This document shows, one piece after another, positions 7,660 through 15,364 of a stretch of DNA of 64,000 nt; the first letter of the stretch is position 1; each line of letters begins with the position of its first letter. This stretch comes from Bacillota bacterium (GTDB lineage: Bacteria > Bacillota > Clostridia > Christensenellales > UMGS416). The DNA is taken from contig JAEYPH010000007.1 in the NCBI GenBank assembly GCA_023410875.1, positions 14,927 through 78,926 of the forward strand. The letters run 5' to 3'. Under the pieces are notes generated by a model that worked only from the letters and a program-made list of their open reading frames with translations, did no database searches and had not been told where the DNA came from. A program made the translations under genes and the position numbers.

Positions 7660-8471
7660 GCCGCCATTCCGGCTTGGCCAAGGAGCTGTTTGAGAAAGGC
7701 TACAACTGCGCGCAGTCCGTCCTCGCGGCGTTCTGCGACGTAACAGGTCTGGACTTTGAGACCGCTCTCAAGCTCTCCTCATCCTTCGGCGGGGGCATGG
7801 GAAGGCTCCGGGAGGTTTGCGGGGCGGTCAGCGGTATACTGATGGCGGCGGGTCTGCTGTATGGATATACCGATGCAAAGGACGATGAGGCCAAATCGGA
7901 CCACTACCGGCTGGTTCAGGCTTTGGCTCTGCGCTTCAAGGCAGAAAACGATTCATTGATTTGCCGGGATTTGTTGGGCATGACCGCGGAGCATGACTCC
8001 CCGGTCCCTGAAAAAAGGACGGAGAGCTATTATCAAAAACGCCCGTGCGCCGACTACGTCGCGTGTGCGGCAGAACTGCTGGACAAATACATCGACGAAA
8101 CGGAGGGAAGGTCAATGATCATCGCAGTAGCCAGCGAAGGAACCCAGGTGACCGAACATTTCGGGCATTGCGGAAACTTTATTCTGTACCATATCGAAAA
8201 CAAGCGGATCGCGCGCAGCGAATCCTTTGCCAATCCCGGGCACAGGCCAGGCTATCTGCCCAACTTTCTGCACGACAAAGGCGTCAATGTCATCATTTCG
8301 GGCGGAATGGGCAGCGGCGCCATCGAGATCTTTAACGAAAAGAACATCGAGGTTGTCCTGGGCGCCAGCGGCGACGCCAGAGAGGCGGTAGAATCTTATC
8401 TGGGGGGAACCTTGAAATCCACCGGATCGGTATGCCATGAACATCAGCATCACGACAAGTGTATAGAGTAA
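7656..8471 (+). CDS. C_GCAxxG_C_C family protein fused to a NifX-like domain
   Basis: 271 residues. Residues 1-150 are a C_GCAxxG_C_C family domain (GYNCAQSVLAAF, then FGGGMGRLREVCGAVSG), a redox or metal-binding family of unknown role. Residues 154-271 are a second NifX-like domain (MIIAVASEGTQVTEHFGHC, ISGGMGSGAIEIF) ending in a His/Cys-rich tail. The junction contains an in-frame ATG at 8115 preceded by a good GGAGGGA site at 8102-8108, just what separate genes would show; a stop codon in place of TCA at 8112-8114 would split them. The NifX part may thus also be made separately. It is the last gene before the terminator. Confidence 0.8.
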   Translation: MSRHSGLAKELFEKGYNCAQSVLAAFCDVTGLDFETALKLSSSFGGGMGRLREVCGAVSGILMAAGLLYGYTDAKDDEAKSDHYRLVQALALRFKAENDSLICRDLLGMTAEHDSPVPEKRTESYYQKRPCADYVACAAELLDKYIDETEGRSMIIAVASEGTQVTEHFGHCGNFILYHIENKRIARSESFANPGHRPGYLPNFLHDKGVNVIISGGMGSGAIEIFNEKNIEVVLGASGDAREAVESYLGGTLKSTGSVCHEHQHHDKCIE

Positions 8472-8480
8472 CCTTTGATC

Positions 8481-8524
8481 GCCCCCCAAGGCTCGCTTCC
8501 GCTGGCCTTGCGGGGGTGTTTTTC
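8481..8524 (+). terminator. Terminator of the 3163-8471 cluster
   Basis: CCCCCCAAGGC pairs with GCCTTGCGGGGG (one bulge) across a 12-nt loop and is followed by a T-rich run. It lies 10 bp after the last stop codon of the cluster. Confidence 0.8.
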
Positions 8525-8619
8525 TCCTTTCTATTTGTAAGTAAAATCACAGTATTGGCTAACCCGCCATACTAAAATCAACCCTATGAATTTAAAAATC
8601 CGATTGGGATGGTAAATGC

Positions 8620-9105
8620 ATGGACTTATTTACGTTCATACTGTATGCCGCAGCAGTTTCGCTTTTGGCACTGTCTTTCTTTAAGGACAGAAAAAAGACG
8701 AAGATGGCGTTGCTGAAAGCCTGGAAGTCTTTTGAGAACATATTGCCTCAATTCCTCACCATCCTGATCATCATCGGGTTACTGCTGGCGGCTCTGAACC
8801 CGGAGCAAATTTCCAAGCTGATCGGAACCCAGTCAGGGTGGCTTGGCATGGTCGTGGCATCCGTGATTGGATCGATCACCTTGATACCGGGTTTTGTCGC
8901 GTTCCCGCTGGCATCGGCTTTGCTAAAGGGCGGCGCGGGCTTTATGCAGATTGCGATTTTTATCTCCACATTGATGATGGTGGGCATTGTGACGATTCCG
9001 GTTGAAATCAAGTACTTTGGAAAAAAGGCGGCCCTGGTCAGAAACATTTCCGCATTTCTGTTTTCATATATCGTAGCGATTGTCATAGGAGTGGTGTTGC
9101 AATGA
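8620..9105 (+). CDS. Half-size permease, DUF318/ArsP-like, first subunit
   Basis: 161 residues with four to five hydrophobic segments (e.g. ILPQFLTILIIIGLLLAAL, then IPGFVAFPLASALL). The pattern, with the conserved IPGFVAFPLAS loop, resembles one half of DUF318 (UPF0718/ArsP-type) permeases. Substrate unknown; related full-length proteins export organic arsenic or serve as putative permeases. The next gene encodes the complementary half and overlaps by 4 bp (ATGA), so the two probably form one transporter. It starts about 95 bp after the terminator of the upstream cluster. Confidence 0.75.
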   Translation: MDLFTFILYAAAVSLLALSFFKDRKKTKMALLKAWKSFENILPQFLTILIIIGLLLAALNPEQISKLIGTQSGWLGMVVASVIGSITLIPGFVAFPLASALLKGGAGFMQIAIFISTLMMVGIVTIPVEIKYFGKKAALVRNISAFLFSYIVAIVIGVVLQ

Positions 9106-9650
9106 AAAGCAAAGTACTTGCCCAAATGAAGAGATATCGGTTTTTTATGATTCTGGCCGCGATCAATGCTGCCGTAGTCGTTTTTTTCCCTGTTCTGGGC
9201 ATGAAGTCTTTGAAGCTGACGTGGGACAACACGCTTCAAATGCTCGCGGTTGTACCCCCTATTTTTGTGTTGTTGGGCTTGCTTGATGTTTGGGTTAAGC
9301 GGGATACGATGATAAAGCTGATGGGAGAGAGCTCGGGTCTGCTTGGTATCCTGATTGCATTCTTTCTCGGTTCCGCTGCCGCAGGGCCATTGTATGCAGC
9401 TTTCCCTGTGGCTGGAGTTCTGCTGAAAAAAGGAAGCAAGCTATCCAATGTGCTTGTCTTTATTGGTGCTTGGTCAACGACGAAGATTCCGCTCCTGCTT
9501 TTCGAAACCGCTGCCATGGGATGGAAATTCATGCTGGTCCGATTTCTGGTTGACATCCCCGGTATCGCGATCATAGCGTATATCACGGAGAAACTGATGA
9601 AGAAAGAAGATATTCAACAGATGTATGCCAATTCGCAAGCGTCGATGTAG
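9102..9650 (+). CDS. Half-size permease, DUF318/ArsP-like, second subunit
   Basis: 182 residues with about five membrane segments (MILAAINAAVVVFFPVLG, MLAVVPPIFVLLGLLDVWV, LGILIAFFLGSAAAGPLYA). The loop AAGPLYAAFPVAGVLLKKG mirrors the IPGFVAFPLASALLKGG motif of the preceding gene, so the two halves look like products of an internal duplication that are encoded separately. Start ATG at 9102 overlaps the upstream stop. It would act in the cytoplasmic membrane together with its neighbour. Confidence 0.75.
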   Translation: MKSKVLAQMKRYRFFMILAAINAAVVVFFPVLGMKSLKLTWDNTLQMLAVVPPIFVLLGLLDVWVKRDTMIKLMGESSGLLGILIAFFLGSAAAGPLYAAFPVAGVLLKKGSKLSNVLVFIGAWSTTKIPLLLFETAAMGWKFMLVRFLVDIPGIAIIAYITEKLMKKEDIQQMYANSQASM

Positions 9651-9718
9651 GATATTTCTGTTCATCCACTCGACCGGTTCCGGTCTATGGAGTTGGGCGC
9701 CCCGCAATGGGCTTATTG

Positions 9719-9748
9719 TTGACGAGGCGTGTGCCAAGTTCGTATAAT
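9719..9748 (+). promoter_or_regulatory. Strong promoter in front of the MFS leader
   Basis: TTGACG at 9719-9724 and a consensus TATAAT at 9743-9748, spaced by 18 bp. Transcription should start near 9755, giving a leader of about 270 nt before the MFS gene at 10024. Confidence 0.75.
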
Positions 9749-9783
9749 GAAAGAGATCAAAGAGCAAAGGGGAATCCGGCAAA

Positions 9784-9822
9784 TTGTTGAGCGCACTCGC
9801 TTTTCATAACGTTCAGTTCTAA
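9784..9822 (+). CDS. Possible 12-codon leader peptide
   Basis: A short frame TTG...TAA encodes L/M-L-S-A-L-A-F-H-N-V-Q-F. AAAGGGGA at 9766-9773 precedes it by about 10 nt. It is the first frame in the MFS leader with a plausible ribosome site, lies directly after the promoter and well ahead of a terminator hairpin. That is the layout of ribosome-controlled attenuation, but there is no sequence match to a known leader peptide that I recognise. Treat as a hypothesis. Confidence 0.35.
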   Translation: MLSALAFHNVQF

Positions 9823-9966
9823 TTGAATAAACGGTCGGGCCGTATCCTTGTCCGCTCGCGGGCTTGTTCATGATACGTCCGATCCGATTGTGAAGAGCGA
9901 TAAGCGCATTGGTTTGTTCAATGGCATATTGGTGTCCCGGTTCGGACGCCCAACGATGTTGTTGTA

Positions 9967-10003
9967 TAAAAGCCCATGAATGTTGGCTCATTCATGGGCT
10001 TTT
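9967..10003 (+). terminator. Intrinsic terminator inside the MFS leader (candidate attenuator)
   Basis: AAAAGCCCATGAATG (9967-9981) and CATTCATGGGCTTTTT (9988-10003) form a near-perfect stem with a 6-nt loop and a U run. It ends 9 bp before the GAGGAG ribosome site of the MFS gene, so it would stop most transcripts from the 9719 promoter unless melted. GGGCTT at 9860-9865 could pair with AAGCCC in the left arm as an antiterminator. Confidence 0.75.
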
Positions 10004-10023
10004 TGCTGTTTGAGGAGAAAAAG

Positions 10024-11334
10024 ATGAAGAAAATACACGCGCTATATGTTTTGGTAGCTACCCAAGGAATCTCGCTGATCGGAAGCCGCATGTCGTCCAT
10101 CGCGGTGGGGATATGGTTGTATCAAACGCAAGGAAGCGCCGCCTACCTGCTGATGATCCCATTCTTCAATGAAATAGCCGCTGTGCTGTTTGGCGGCATC
10201 GCGGGGTTCGTTGTGGACAGATGGAAAAGAAAGCATGCCATGATATTTGGAGATCTGGGGCAGGCGGTGGGAACGGCAGTTCTGCTGCTCAGCGTGCTCG
10301 CAAGCCAATTGAATGTCAACTGGATCTATGTTGCGGTCGCCATCCAGGGTGTCTTCTCGTTGTTCGAGAGCATCGCCGCAGACGCTGCGACGACGATGAT
10401 GGCTCCCGACGGTCACCGAGACAGAGTGAACGCCATCAAGGAAATGGTCTTTCCTTTGGCGGGAATTGTCGCCCCGGTTCTATCCGGTCTGCTCTATATG
10501 GCGTTGGGAATTATCGGGGTGCTGCTCATCGACTTTGCCACATTCCTGATCTCAGTGATAACGCTCCTAATACTGGATATTCCGGACCCGAAGGCCACTG
10601 GGGAGCAACCCCTCAAAGGTATCAAAGCTTTTGGGGGTGAGACGGTGTATGGCTTTCGCTATTTGTTGCGCTGCAGAGAGTTGCTGGGCTTGACCGTATA
10701 CACGACTTTGGTCTATTTCATGCTAAACGGCCCTCTGGAGCTTGTGATTCCATACATCACAGGACGCACCGGCAATACCGCCACGGTATCCATCATGCTG
10801 GGCGTGATGAACCTGGGCGCCTTCACTGGAGCGACGCTGCTGGCCTTTTGGAAGAAAGCATATTCCAGAATACCGGTTCTTTTCACGGGCTTAGGCTTCA
10901 GCGGTTTGATGTTCATTGCCTTCGGCGCTGCGCGTACCCCTTTACTGCTTGGGGTTTCCCTGTTTTTCCTGATGATGCCCCTACCAGTCACCGGCGCGCT
11001 CTTCAAGTCCATTGTTCAGCGCAAAACCCCACCCAACGCCCAAGGCAGAATCTTCTTGGCGATTTCACAGTTCACAAATACAATCGTTCCAATGTCCTTT
11101 GTCATCACCGGTTTTCTGGTGGACAGGACGCTGGAGCCCGCCGTTCACAACCCCGCATGGGCGGTTCTTCAGCCTTTCTTCGGAGATCGGGCTGGGGCTG
11201 GGATGGGTCTGCTGTTAGCCTGTACCGGAGTCCTTATACTGGTACTGACCATAGCGGCAGCGGCAATACCCGGTATACACAACGTCGAATCCAGGCTGCC
11301 GGACTACCAGATCGAAGACGCCGATGGGGCGTAG
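10024..11334 (+). CDS. MFS-family exporter (macrolide/multidrug efflux-like)
   Basis: 436 residues with about 12 membrane segments. The N-terminus (ALYVLVATQGISLIGSRMSS) and the loop DRWKRKHAMIFGDLGQ correspond to the MFS_3 group that contains Mef-type macrolide exporters and EntS. It is likely a drug or metabolite efflux pump of the cytoplasmic membrane; the substrate cannot be told. The ATG at 10024 follows GAGGAG by 6 bp; the frame extends to 9976 but that part lies in the terminator hairpin. The upstream leader with short ORF and terminator suggests inducible expression. Confidence 0.85.
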   Translation: MKKIHALYVLVATQGISLIGSRMSSIAVGIWLYQTQGSAAYLLMIPFFNEIAAVLFGGIAGFVVDRWKRKHAMIFGDLGQAVGTAVLLLSVLASQLNVNWIYVAVAIQGVFSLFESIAADAATTMMAPDGHRDRVNAIKEMVFPLAGIVAPVLSGLLYMALGIIGVLLIDFATFLISVITLLILDIPDPKATGEQPLKGIKAFGGETVYGFRYLLRCRELLGLTVYTTLVYFMLNGPLELVIPYITGRTGNTATVSIMLGVMNLGAFTGATLLAFWKKAYSRIPVLFTGLGFSGLMFIAFGAARTPLLLGVSLFFLMMPLPVTGALFKSIVQRKTPPNAQGRIFLAISQFTNTIVPMSFVITGFLVDRTLEPAVHNPAWAVLQPFFGDRAGAGMGLLLACTGVLILVLTIAAAAIPGIHNVESRLPDYQIEDADGA

Positions 11335-11346
11335 AACCAATCGGCC

Positions 11347-11377
11347 AAGGGGGCGGATGCAATGCATCAGCCCCCTT
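11347..11377 (+). terminator. Hairpin after the MFS gene
   Basis: AAGGGGGC and GCCCCCTT with an inner GATGCA/GCATC extension make a stable stem just past the MFS stop. The T tract is short, so termination is likely but not certain. Confidence 0.55.
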
Positions 11378-11381
11378 GATT

Positions 11382-11402
11382 GTCGAGGTAACAGGATTTG
11401 AA
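11382..11402 (-). repeat. Partial copy of the tRNA-Pro 3' end (copy A)
   Basis: The 21 bp starting GTCGAGGTAACAGGATTTG match the 3' end of the tRNA-Pro gene at 13172-13192 with a single difference (A for G). No other part of a tRNA follows. It lies directly downstream of the amidohydrolase stop and looks like an attachment-type duplication left by integration at the tRNA 3' end. Confidence 0.6.
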
Positions 11403-11436
11403 GCTTGCGCCCTCCGCCTACGCAATACGCAGTTCC

Positions 11437-12732
11437 TTATAGCTTGAATATCCTCTTGGGATTGTCATAGTAGAGCGCTTTCGCAATGGTAAGCGCCTTC
11501 TCTTCCGAAAACACGCCATGTTCCACCTTTTTCGCCAAAACCTCGCTGATGTTTTGCCTAGAAAGCTCGAGGTGCCCATAAATCCCATCCACGAATAGAT
11601 AATCGCCGCCAAAAGCGGAAATTTTATTGTAAGGTATGGCGTCCAGGAAATCATCCAGCGCAGAGACGCTCGCGGTCGGTGAGATGATATGCGCCCAGCA
11701 CATGTCGATGAATACGTTGGGGAACATCTTGCACAGCGCACAGGCTACGCCTTGATATGGATAACTGATATGGAATAGGTCGAAATCCACATTAGGATAT
11801 TCGGCAAAGAGATTATTGAGCAAAGAGGGATTTCCGTTTGAAAGTGTATTGCCGTTACCCTCGAAAAGTCCGGTATGGAACTGAAAGGTGAGATTCCGTT
11901 CGTTCGCAAGCTTCAGCTGGTAGTGCATCATGTAATCCTGAAGCGCGATTGGAAACCTGGGCAGCATTCGCTCCTCGCCCCTGGCGTGCCATGATTTGAA
12001 CGCATCTGCGAACAATGACTTCACCTCGGCATATTCCACCTTTTCGAAACGCAAGGGGCGCCAATAAGCGCAGGAACTTTTGATCACCCTCGCTCCGTTT
12101 TGTGCCAGCGTATGATCGAGCTCCTTTTCACATATGGCGAGCCAATCGTCCAGAGAAGCGATTTTGATTTTGTGTTTGTGCTCCATCTCGGGGATGAAAT
12201 CGTATCCTTCTGGATCCGATGGTTCCAGAAAGTTTTGCGCTTGCCATACCCGCTTGAACAAGTCGTTGCCATGATCGAAGTGAAACGTCCACACATCCAG
12301 CAGGCTTATCTCGATGTTGCACAGATCTCTGAGCACATATGCGTAATGGCCGGGCTTTCGCCGGGAGAGAAAGGCCGTGTTCAAATCCTCAATCGTATTG
12401 GCGTGGACGCCGTCAATGCCATAAATCGTCTTAACAGAAAGGTCCAGCGCCCGGCCATAGCCCGTATATCTGGCACTTTCCCAGAAGGGTTCAACGATCT
12501 TCCAGCGCTCTGAGATGCGCAGATCATGATCGATGACCTGCTGGAACAGCGCAGGTTTTAGTCCGGCTGATATGACGTCGCTCTTCATATAATGGATGAG
12601 ATACTCTCTGAGCACATCGTCGTCTTCTTTGTATATGCTGGATTCGTCATGCCACAAATGCTCATGCGTGTCGATGACGGGGATCGAGAGCAGTTCGCGG
12701 TAGATTCGATCTTTCAGGCCATGTGCGTCCAT
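11437..12732 (-). CDS. Amidohydrolase 2 family metal-dependent hydrolase
   Basis: 431 residues. Near the N-terminus IDTHEHLWHD supplies the HxH metal-binding motif of the amidohydrolase superfamily, with FHTG at mid-length and the FGGDYLF aspartate region near residue 365. The set resembles uronate-isomerase/decarboxylase-like members; the substrate is unknown. The gene lies alone between two tRNA-Pro 3'-end fragments (11382-11402 and 12875-12897), so it may have arrived with an element integrated at that tRNA. Base composition is visibly less G+C-rich than that of nearby lonB. A TATAAT (12800-12805, reverse) lies upstream. Confidence 0.8.
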   Translation of the reverse strand: MDAHGLKDRIYRELLSIPVIDTHEHLWHDESSIYKEDDDVLREYLIHYMKSDVISAGLKPALFQQVIDHDLRISERWKIVEPFWESARYTGYGRALDLSVKTIYGIDGVHANTIEDLNTAFLSRRKPGHYAYVLRDLCNIEISLLDVWTFHFDHGNDLFKRVWQAQNFLEPSDPEGYDFIPEMEHKHKIKIASLDDWLAICEKELDHTLAQNGARVIKSSCAYWRPLRFEKVEYAEVKSLFADAFKSWHARGEERMLPRFPIALQDYMMHYQLKLANERNLTFQFHTGLFEGNGNTLSNGNPSLLNNLFAEYPNVDFDLFHISYPYQGVACALCKMFPNVFIDMCWAHIISPTASVSALDDFLDAIPYNKISAFGGDYLFVDGIYGHLELSRQNISEVLAKKVEHGVFSEEKALTIAKALYYDNPKRIFKL

Positions 12733-12799
12733 CTACTTCCCGCCTTCTCAAGTGTCATGTACGTGGTCCGCATTAATTCGTCTTTCCCAATTCTTTTCG

Positions 12800-12805
12800 A
12801 TTATA
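12800..12805 (-). promoter_or_regulatory. Candidate -10 element of the amidohydrolase gene
   Basis: Read on the minus strand this is TATAAT, about 70 bp before the start codon. No good -35 is seen at 16-18 bp. Two direct copies of TTGGGAAA (reverse strand; 12783-12790 and 12813-12820) flank it and could be a regulator site. Confidence 0.4.
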
Positions 12806-12874
12806 ACATGTATTTCCCAAAAAAATATATCTACTAAAATGACATGCACTTGTGGGCATAAGTCCCTCTGATTG

Positions 12875-12897
12875 TGGTCGAGGTGACAGGATTTGAA
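12875..12897 (-). repeat. Partial copy of the tRNA-Pro 3' end including CCA (copy B)
   Basis: The 23 bp starting TGGTCGAGGTGACAGG are identical to the 3' end of the tRNA-Pro gene at 13170-13192, including the CCA complement. The sequence then diverges completely, so no tRNA can form. The region between it and the true tRNA (about 270 bp) carries no gene. A nested integration or excision scar is the simplest reading. Confidence 0.65.
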
Positions 12898-13131
12898 GGT
12901 GCTATGCGCTTGCGCGCGCCACGCCTGCGCCGGAGGATGTAAAGAGATTTGGTGTGACATCTGATCACCGCCATATGGCGGCGATGCTCATCGCTGCGCG
13001 ATGACCGGCAATGCTCTTACAGCGGCTGCACGCAGCCACTATCCCGCATTGCCTGCGGTTCTTTGCTGCGCAGTTCGTGTTCTTTTCTCTCTGGCTTTTG
13101 CGGCAGGTTCAAAGCGACATTATTCACGACC
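12898..13131. other. Non-coding stretch between tRNA fragment and tRNA terminator
   Basis: No frame with a ribosome site and no recognisable protein remnant is seen. The sequence is rich in short GC palindromes (for example CCGCCATATGGCGG around 12968-12981). It may be the residue of a decayed insertion at the tRNA-Pro gene. Confidence 0.4.
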
Positions 13132-13170
13132 AAAAAGGCTACCCGGTATGAAATACCGAGTAGCCTTTTT
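13132..13170 (-). terminator. Terminator of the tRNA-Thr/tRNA-Pro unit
   Basis: AAAAAGGCTA and TAGCCTTTTT with inner arms CGGTAT/ATACCG form a stem around a short loop, with T runs in both directions. It abuts the 3' end of tRNA-Pro, whose CCA complement starts at 13170. Confidence 0.8.
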
Positions 13171-13246
13171 GGTCGAGGTGACAGGATTTGAACCTGCGGC
13201 CTCTGCGTCCCGAACGCAGCGCTCTACCAAACTGAGCCACACCTCG
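13170..13246 (-). tRNA. tRNA-Pro (anticodon CGG)
   Basis: Read on the minus strand it begins CGAGGTGTGGCTCAG and ends in an encoded CCA. The acceptor stem CGAGGTG/CACCTCG pairs fully, the anticodon loop is TTCGGGA (anticodon CGG) on stem TGCG/CGCA, and the T loop is TTCAAAT. It lies 4 bp from tRNA-Thr, in the same transcript. Its 3' end is duplicated twice on the downstream side. Confidence 0.96.
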
Positions 13247-13250
13247 AAGT

Positions 13251-13326
13251 TGGAGCCAATGATGGGACTCGAACCCATGACCTGCGGTTTACGAAACCGC
13301 TGCTCTGCCAGCTGAGCTACATTGGC
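13251..13326 (-). tRNA. tRNA-Thr (anticodon CGT)
   Basis: On the minus strand it begins GCCAATGTAGCTCAG and ends CCA. Acceptor GCCAATG/CATTGGC pairs fully; the anticodon loop TTCGTAA gives CGT (threonine). It is the first gene of the two-tRNA unit, close behind a good promoter. Confidence 0.96.
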
Positions 13327-13344
13327 AAGATTTTCGTGCAAGTC

Positions 13345-13373
13345 AGTATATCATAGCGTGAAACCTATGTCCA
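13345..13373 (-). promoter_or_regulatory. Promoter of the tRNA-Thr/tRNA-Pro unit
   Basis: On the minus strand TGGACA (13373-13368) and TATACT (13350-13345) are spaced 17 bp, with a TG one base before the -10. It lies 19 bp ahead of the tRNA-Thr 5' end. Confidence 0.75.
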
Positions 13374-13559
13374 GACGAAAACCACGGTTCGATTCAAAAA
13401 ACTGTTTGTGTCAGTCGGAATGACAGTTTGTCACACAGAACGCATCAGTCGGGAACACCAGAATGTGGCAAGCCATCCAGTTTTCTGCCGTGTGAAGCTT
13501 CTCCAGTTTTCACATAATACGACTGCCAATCGGCATCGCGGCATCGGAGGTATTTGCAC

Positions 13560-15251
13560 ATGGAGGGTTTGCTGGCGGCAGTACAATTGTTCTTCAGCAT
13601 CGTGATCGGCCTGTATTTTCTGTTCCAGCTCAAGAGCCAGCAATCGACCAAGACGGCTGTTAACCACGACAGCCGCAAGGAAATGGACAAGCTGGCCCGG
13701 CTGCGCCAGATCTCGCTGGCCAAGCCGCTGAGCGAACGCGTGCGCCCCCAACGCATGGAGGACATCATTGGCCAGGAAGAGGGCATCAAGGCGCTGCGGG
13801 CGGCGCTGTGCGGCCCCAACCCTCAGCATGTGCTGATCTACGGCCAGCCCGGCGTGGGCAAAACCTGCGCCGCGCGACTGGTGCTGGCAGAGGCCAAGGC
13901 CAGCCGCATCTCCCCCTTCGGGCGGGAGGCCAAGTTCATCGAGATGGACGCGACCTGCGTGCGCTTTGACGAGCGCAGCATCGCCGACCCGCTGATCGGT
14001 TCCGTGCATGACCCGATCTACCAGGGCGCCGGCGCCATGGGTGTGGCGGGCATCCCCCAGCCCAAGCCCGGCGCCGTGACAAAAGCCCATGGCGGCATCC
14101 TGTTTCTGGATGAGATCGGCGAACTGCACCCCACCCAGATGAACAAGCTGCTCAAGGTGCTGGAAGATCGCAGGGTCATTTTTGAGAGCGCCTACTACAG
14201 CGAGAGCGACAGCAACATCCCCGGATACATCCACGACATCTTCAAGAACGGCCTGCCGGCGGACTTCCGCCTGGTGGGCGCCACGACCCGCAGCCCCAGC
14301 GACATCTCCCCCGCCATCCGCAGCCGGTGCGTGGAGGTATTCTTCCGGGCGCTGGACGAGCCGGAGATGGCCCGCATTGCCGACGGCGCAGCCCGCAAGG
14401 CCGATATGATTATGGAGGACGGCTGCGCAGAAATGGTGGGGCGTTACAGCGCCAATGGCCGCGACGCCGTGAACATCGTGCAGATGGCGGCGGGCCTGGC
14501 CACCTGCGAGGGCCGCTGCACCATCACGATGGCCGATATGGAATGGGTGCTCAACAACGGCAACTACAGCGCCAGCCACAAAGTGCGGGTGCCTCGCAAG
14601 AGCGCCTGCGGCGTGGTGAACGGCATGGCCGTGTGCGGCACGCAGCAGGGGGCGCTGATGACGATAGAGGTCATCGCCGAGCCGTCGCAGCCGGGCGTGG
14701 GGCACCTTTCGCTGACCGGCGTGCTGGACGAGGAGGAGATGGGCAACGACGCCCACCGGGTGCGCCGCAAGAGCGCCGTGCGCGCCTCGGTGGAGAACGT
14801 TTGCACGATGTTGCACACCACCGTGGGCATCGACACATCGGATTACAACATCCACATCAACTTCCCTGGCGGCATCCCTGTGGATGGGCCCTCGGCGGGT
14901 TTGGCCATCGCCTGCGCGCTGTATTCGGCGGTGCGGGGCATCCCGGTGGACAACACGCTGGCGCTCACCGGTGAGGTCAGCATCCGCGGCGATATCTATC
15001 CCGTGGGCGGCGTGCCCGCCAAGCTCAAGGCCGCCGAGACTGCCGGCGCCCGCCGCGCCTATATTCCAGCGTCCAACTGGCAGGAGAACTTCGAGCGCAT
15101 GGGCATCAAGGTGCTGCCGGTACGCCACTTCTTCGACATTCTGAGCGCTGGCGGGGCTTATCTGGACGACGCCCAGCCGCAGATTGCCGCGGCGCGGCCT
15201 TCGGTGCTCAGCGCGTCGGGCGCGTATCAAGCGGATGTCTCCGCGCCGTAA
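13560..15251 (+). CDS. lonB: Lon-family ATP-dependent protease, LonB (sporulation) type
   Basis: 563 residues. A membrane-anchoring or hydrophobic segment at residues 3-22 is followed by an AAA+ domain (Walker A GQPGVGKT near residue 97, Walker B ILFLDEIGE near 180) and a C-terminal Lon protease domain with catalytic serine in PVDGPSAGLA (about residue 445) and lysine in GVPAKLKAAE (about 488). It lacks the Lon N-terminal substrate domain, as in B. subtilis LonB, which is made in the forespore. The ATG at 13560 follows GGAGGT by 8 bp. A terminator follows directly. Confidence 0.92.
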   Translation: MEGLLAAVQLFFSIVIGLYFLFQLKSQQSTKTAVNHDSRKEMDKLARLRQISLAKPLSERVRPQRMEDIIGQEEGIKALRAALCGPNPQHVLIYGQPGVGKTCAARLVLAEAKASRISPFGREAKFIEMDATCVRFDERSIADPLIGSVHDPIYQGAGAMGVAGIPQPKPGAVTKAHGGILFLDEIGELHPTQMNKLLKVLEDRRVIFESAYYSESDSNIPGYIHDIFKNGLPADFRLVGATTRSPSDISPAIRSRCVEVFFRALDEPEMARIADGAARKADMIMEDGCAEMVGRYSANGRDAVNIVQMAAGLATCEGRCTITMADMEWVLNNGNYSASHKVRVPRKSACGVVNGMAVCGTQQGALMTIEVIAEPSQPGVGHLSLTGVLDEEEMGNDAHRVRRKSAVRASVENVCTMLHTTVGIDTSDYNIHINFPGGIPVDGPSAGLAIACALYSAVRGIPVDNTLALTGEVSIRGDIYPVGGVPAKLKAAETAGARRAYIPASNWQENFERMGIKVLPVRHFFDILSAGGAYLDDAQPQIAAARPSVLSASGAYQADVSAP

Positions 15252-15265
15252 CAAGCCATCATCAC

Positions 15266-15297
15266 AAAGCCTGCCGACACGTTTCGGCAGGCTTTTT
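15266..15297 (+). terminator. Terminator after lonB
   Basis: AAAGCCTGCCGA and TTCGGCAGGC form a stem around a short loop, followed by six Ts. Confidence 0.9.
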
Positions 15298-15364
15298 TAT
15301 TATCCGTTGCCGAACCAACTTCCGTCTGCTATACTTCCAATATTTGTATATGCGGAGTAATCAT

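Noticed and set aside
9747..9809. A 20-codon frame starting at ATG 9747 as leader peptide of the MFS gene.
   Set aside because: The ATG overlaps the -10 element and would lie upstream of the transcription start; the frame at 9784 is a better candidate.
11382..11440. Possible second tRNA gene at copy A, and at copy B (12875-12960).
   Set aside because: Only the 3' end is present; no anticodon arm or acceptor partner follows.
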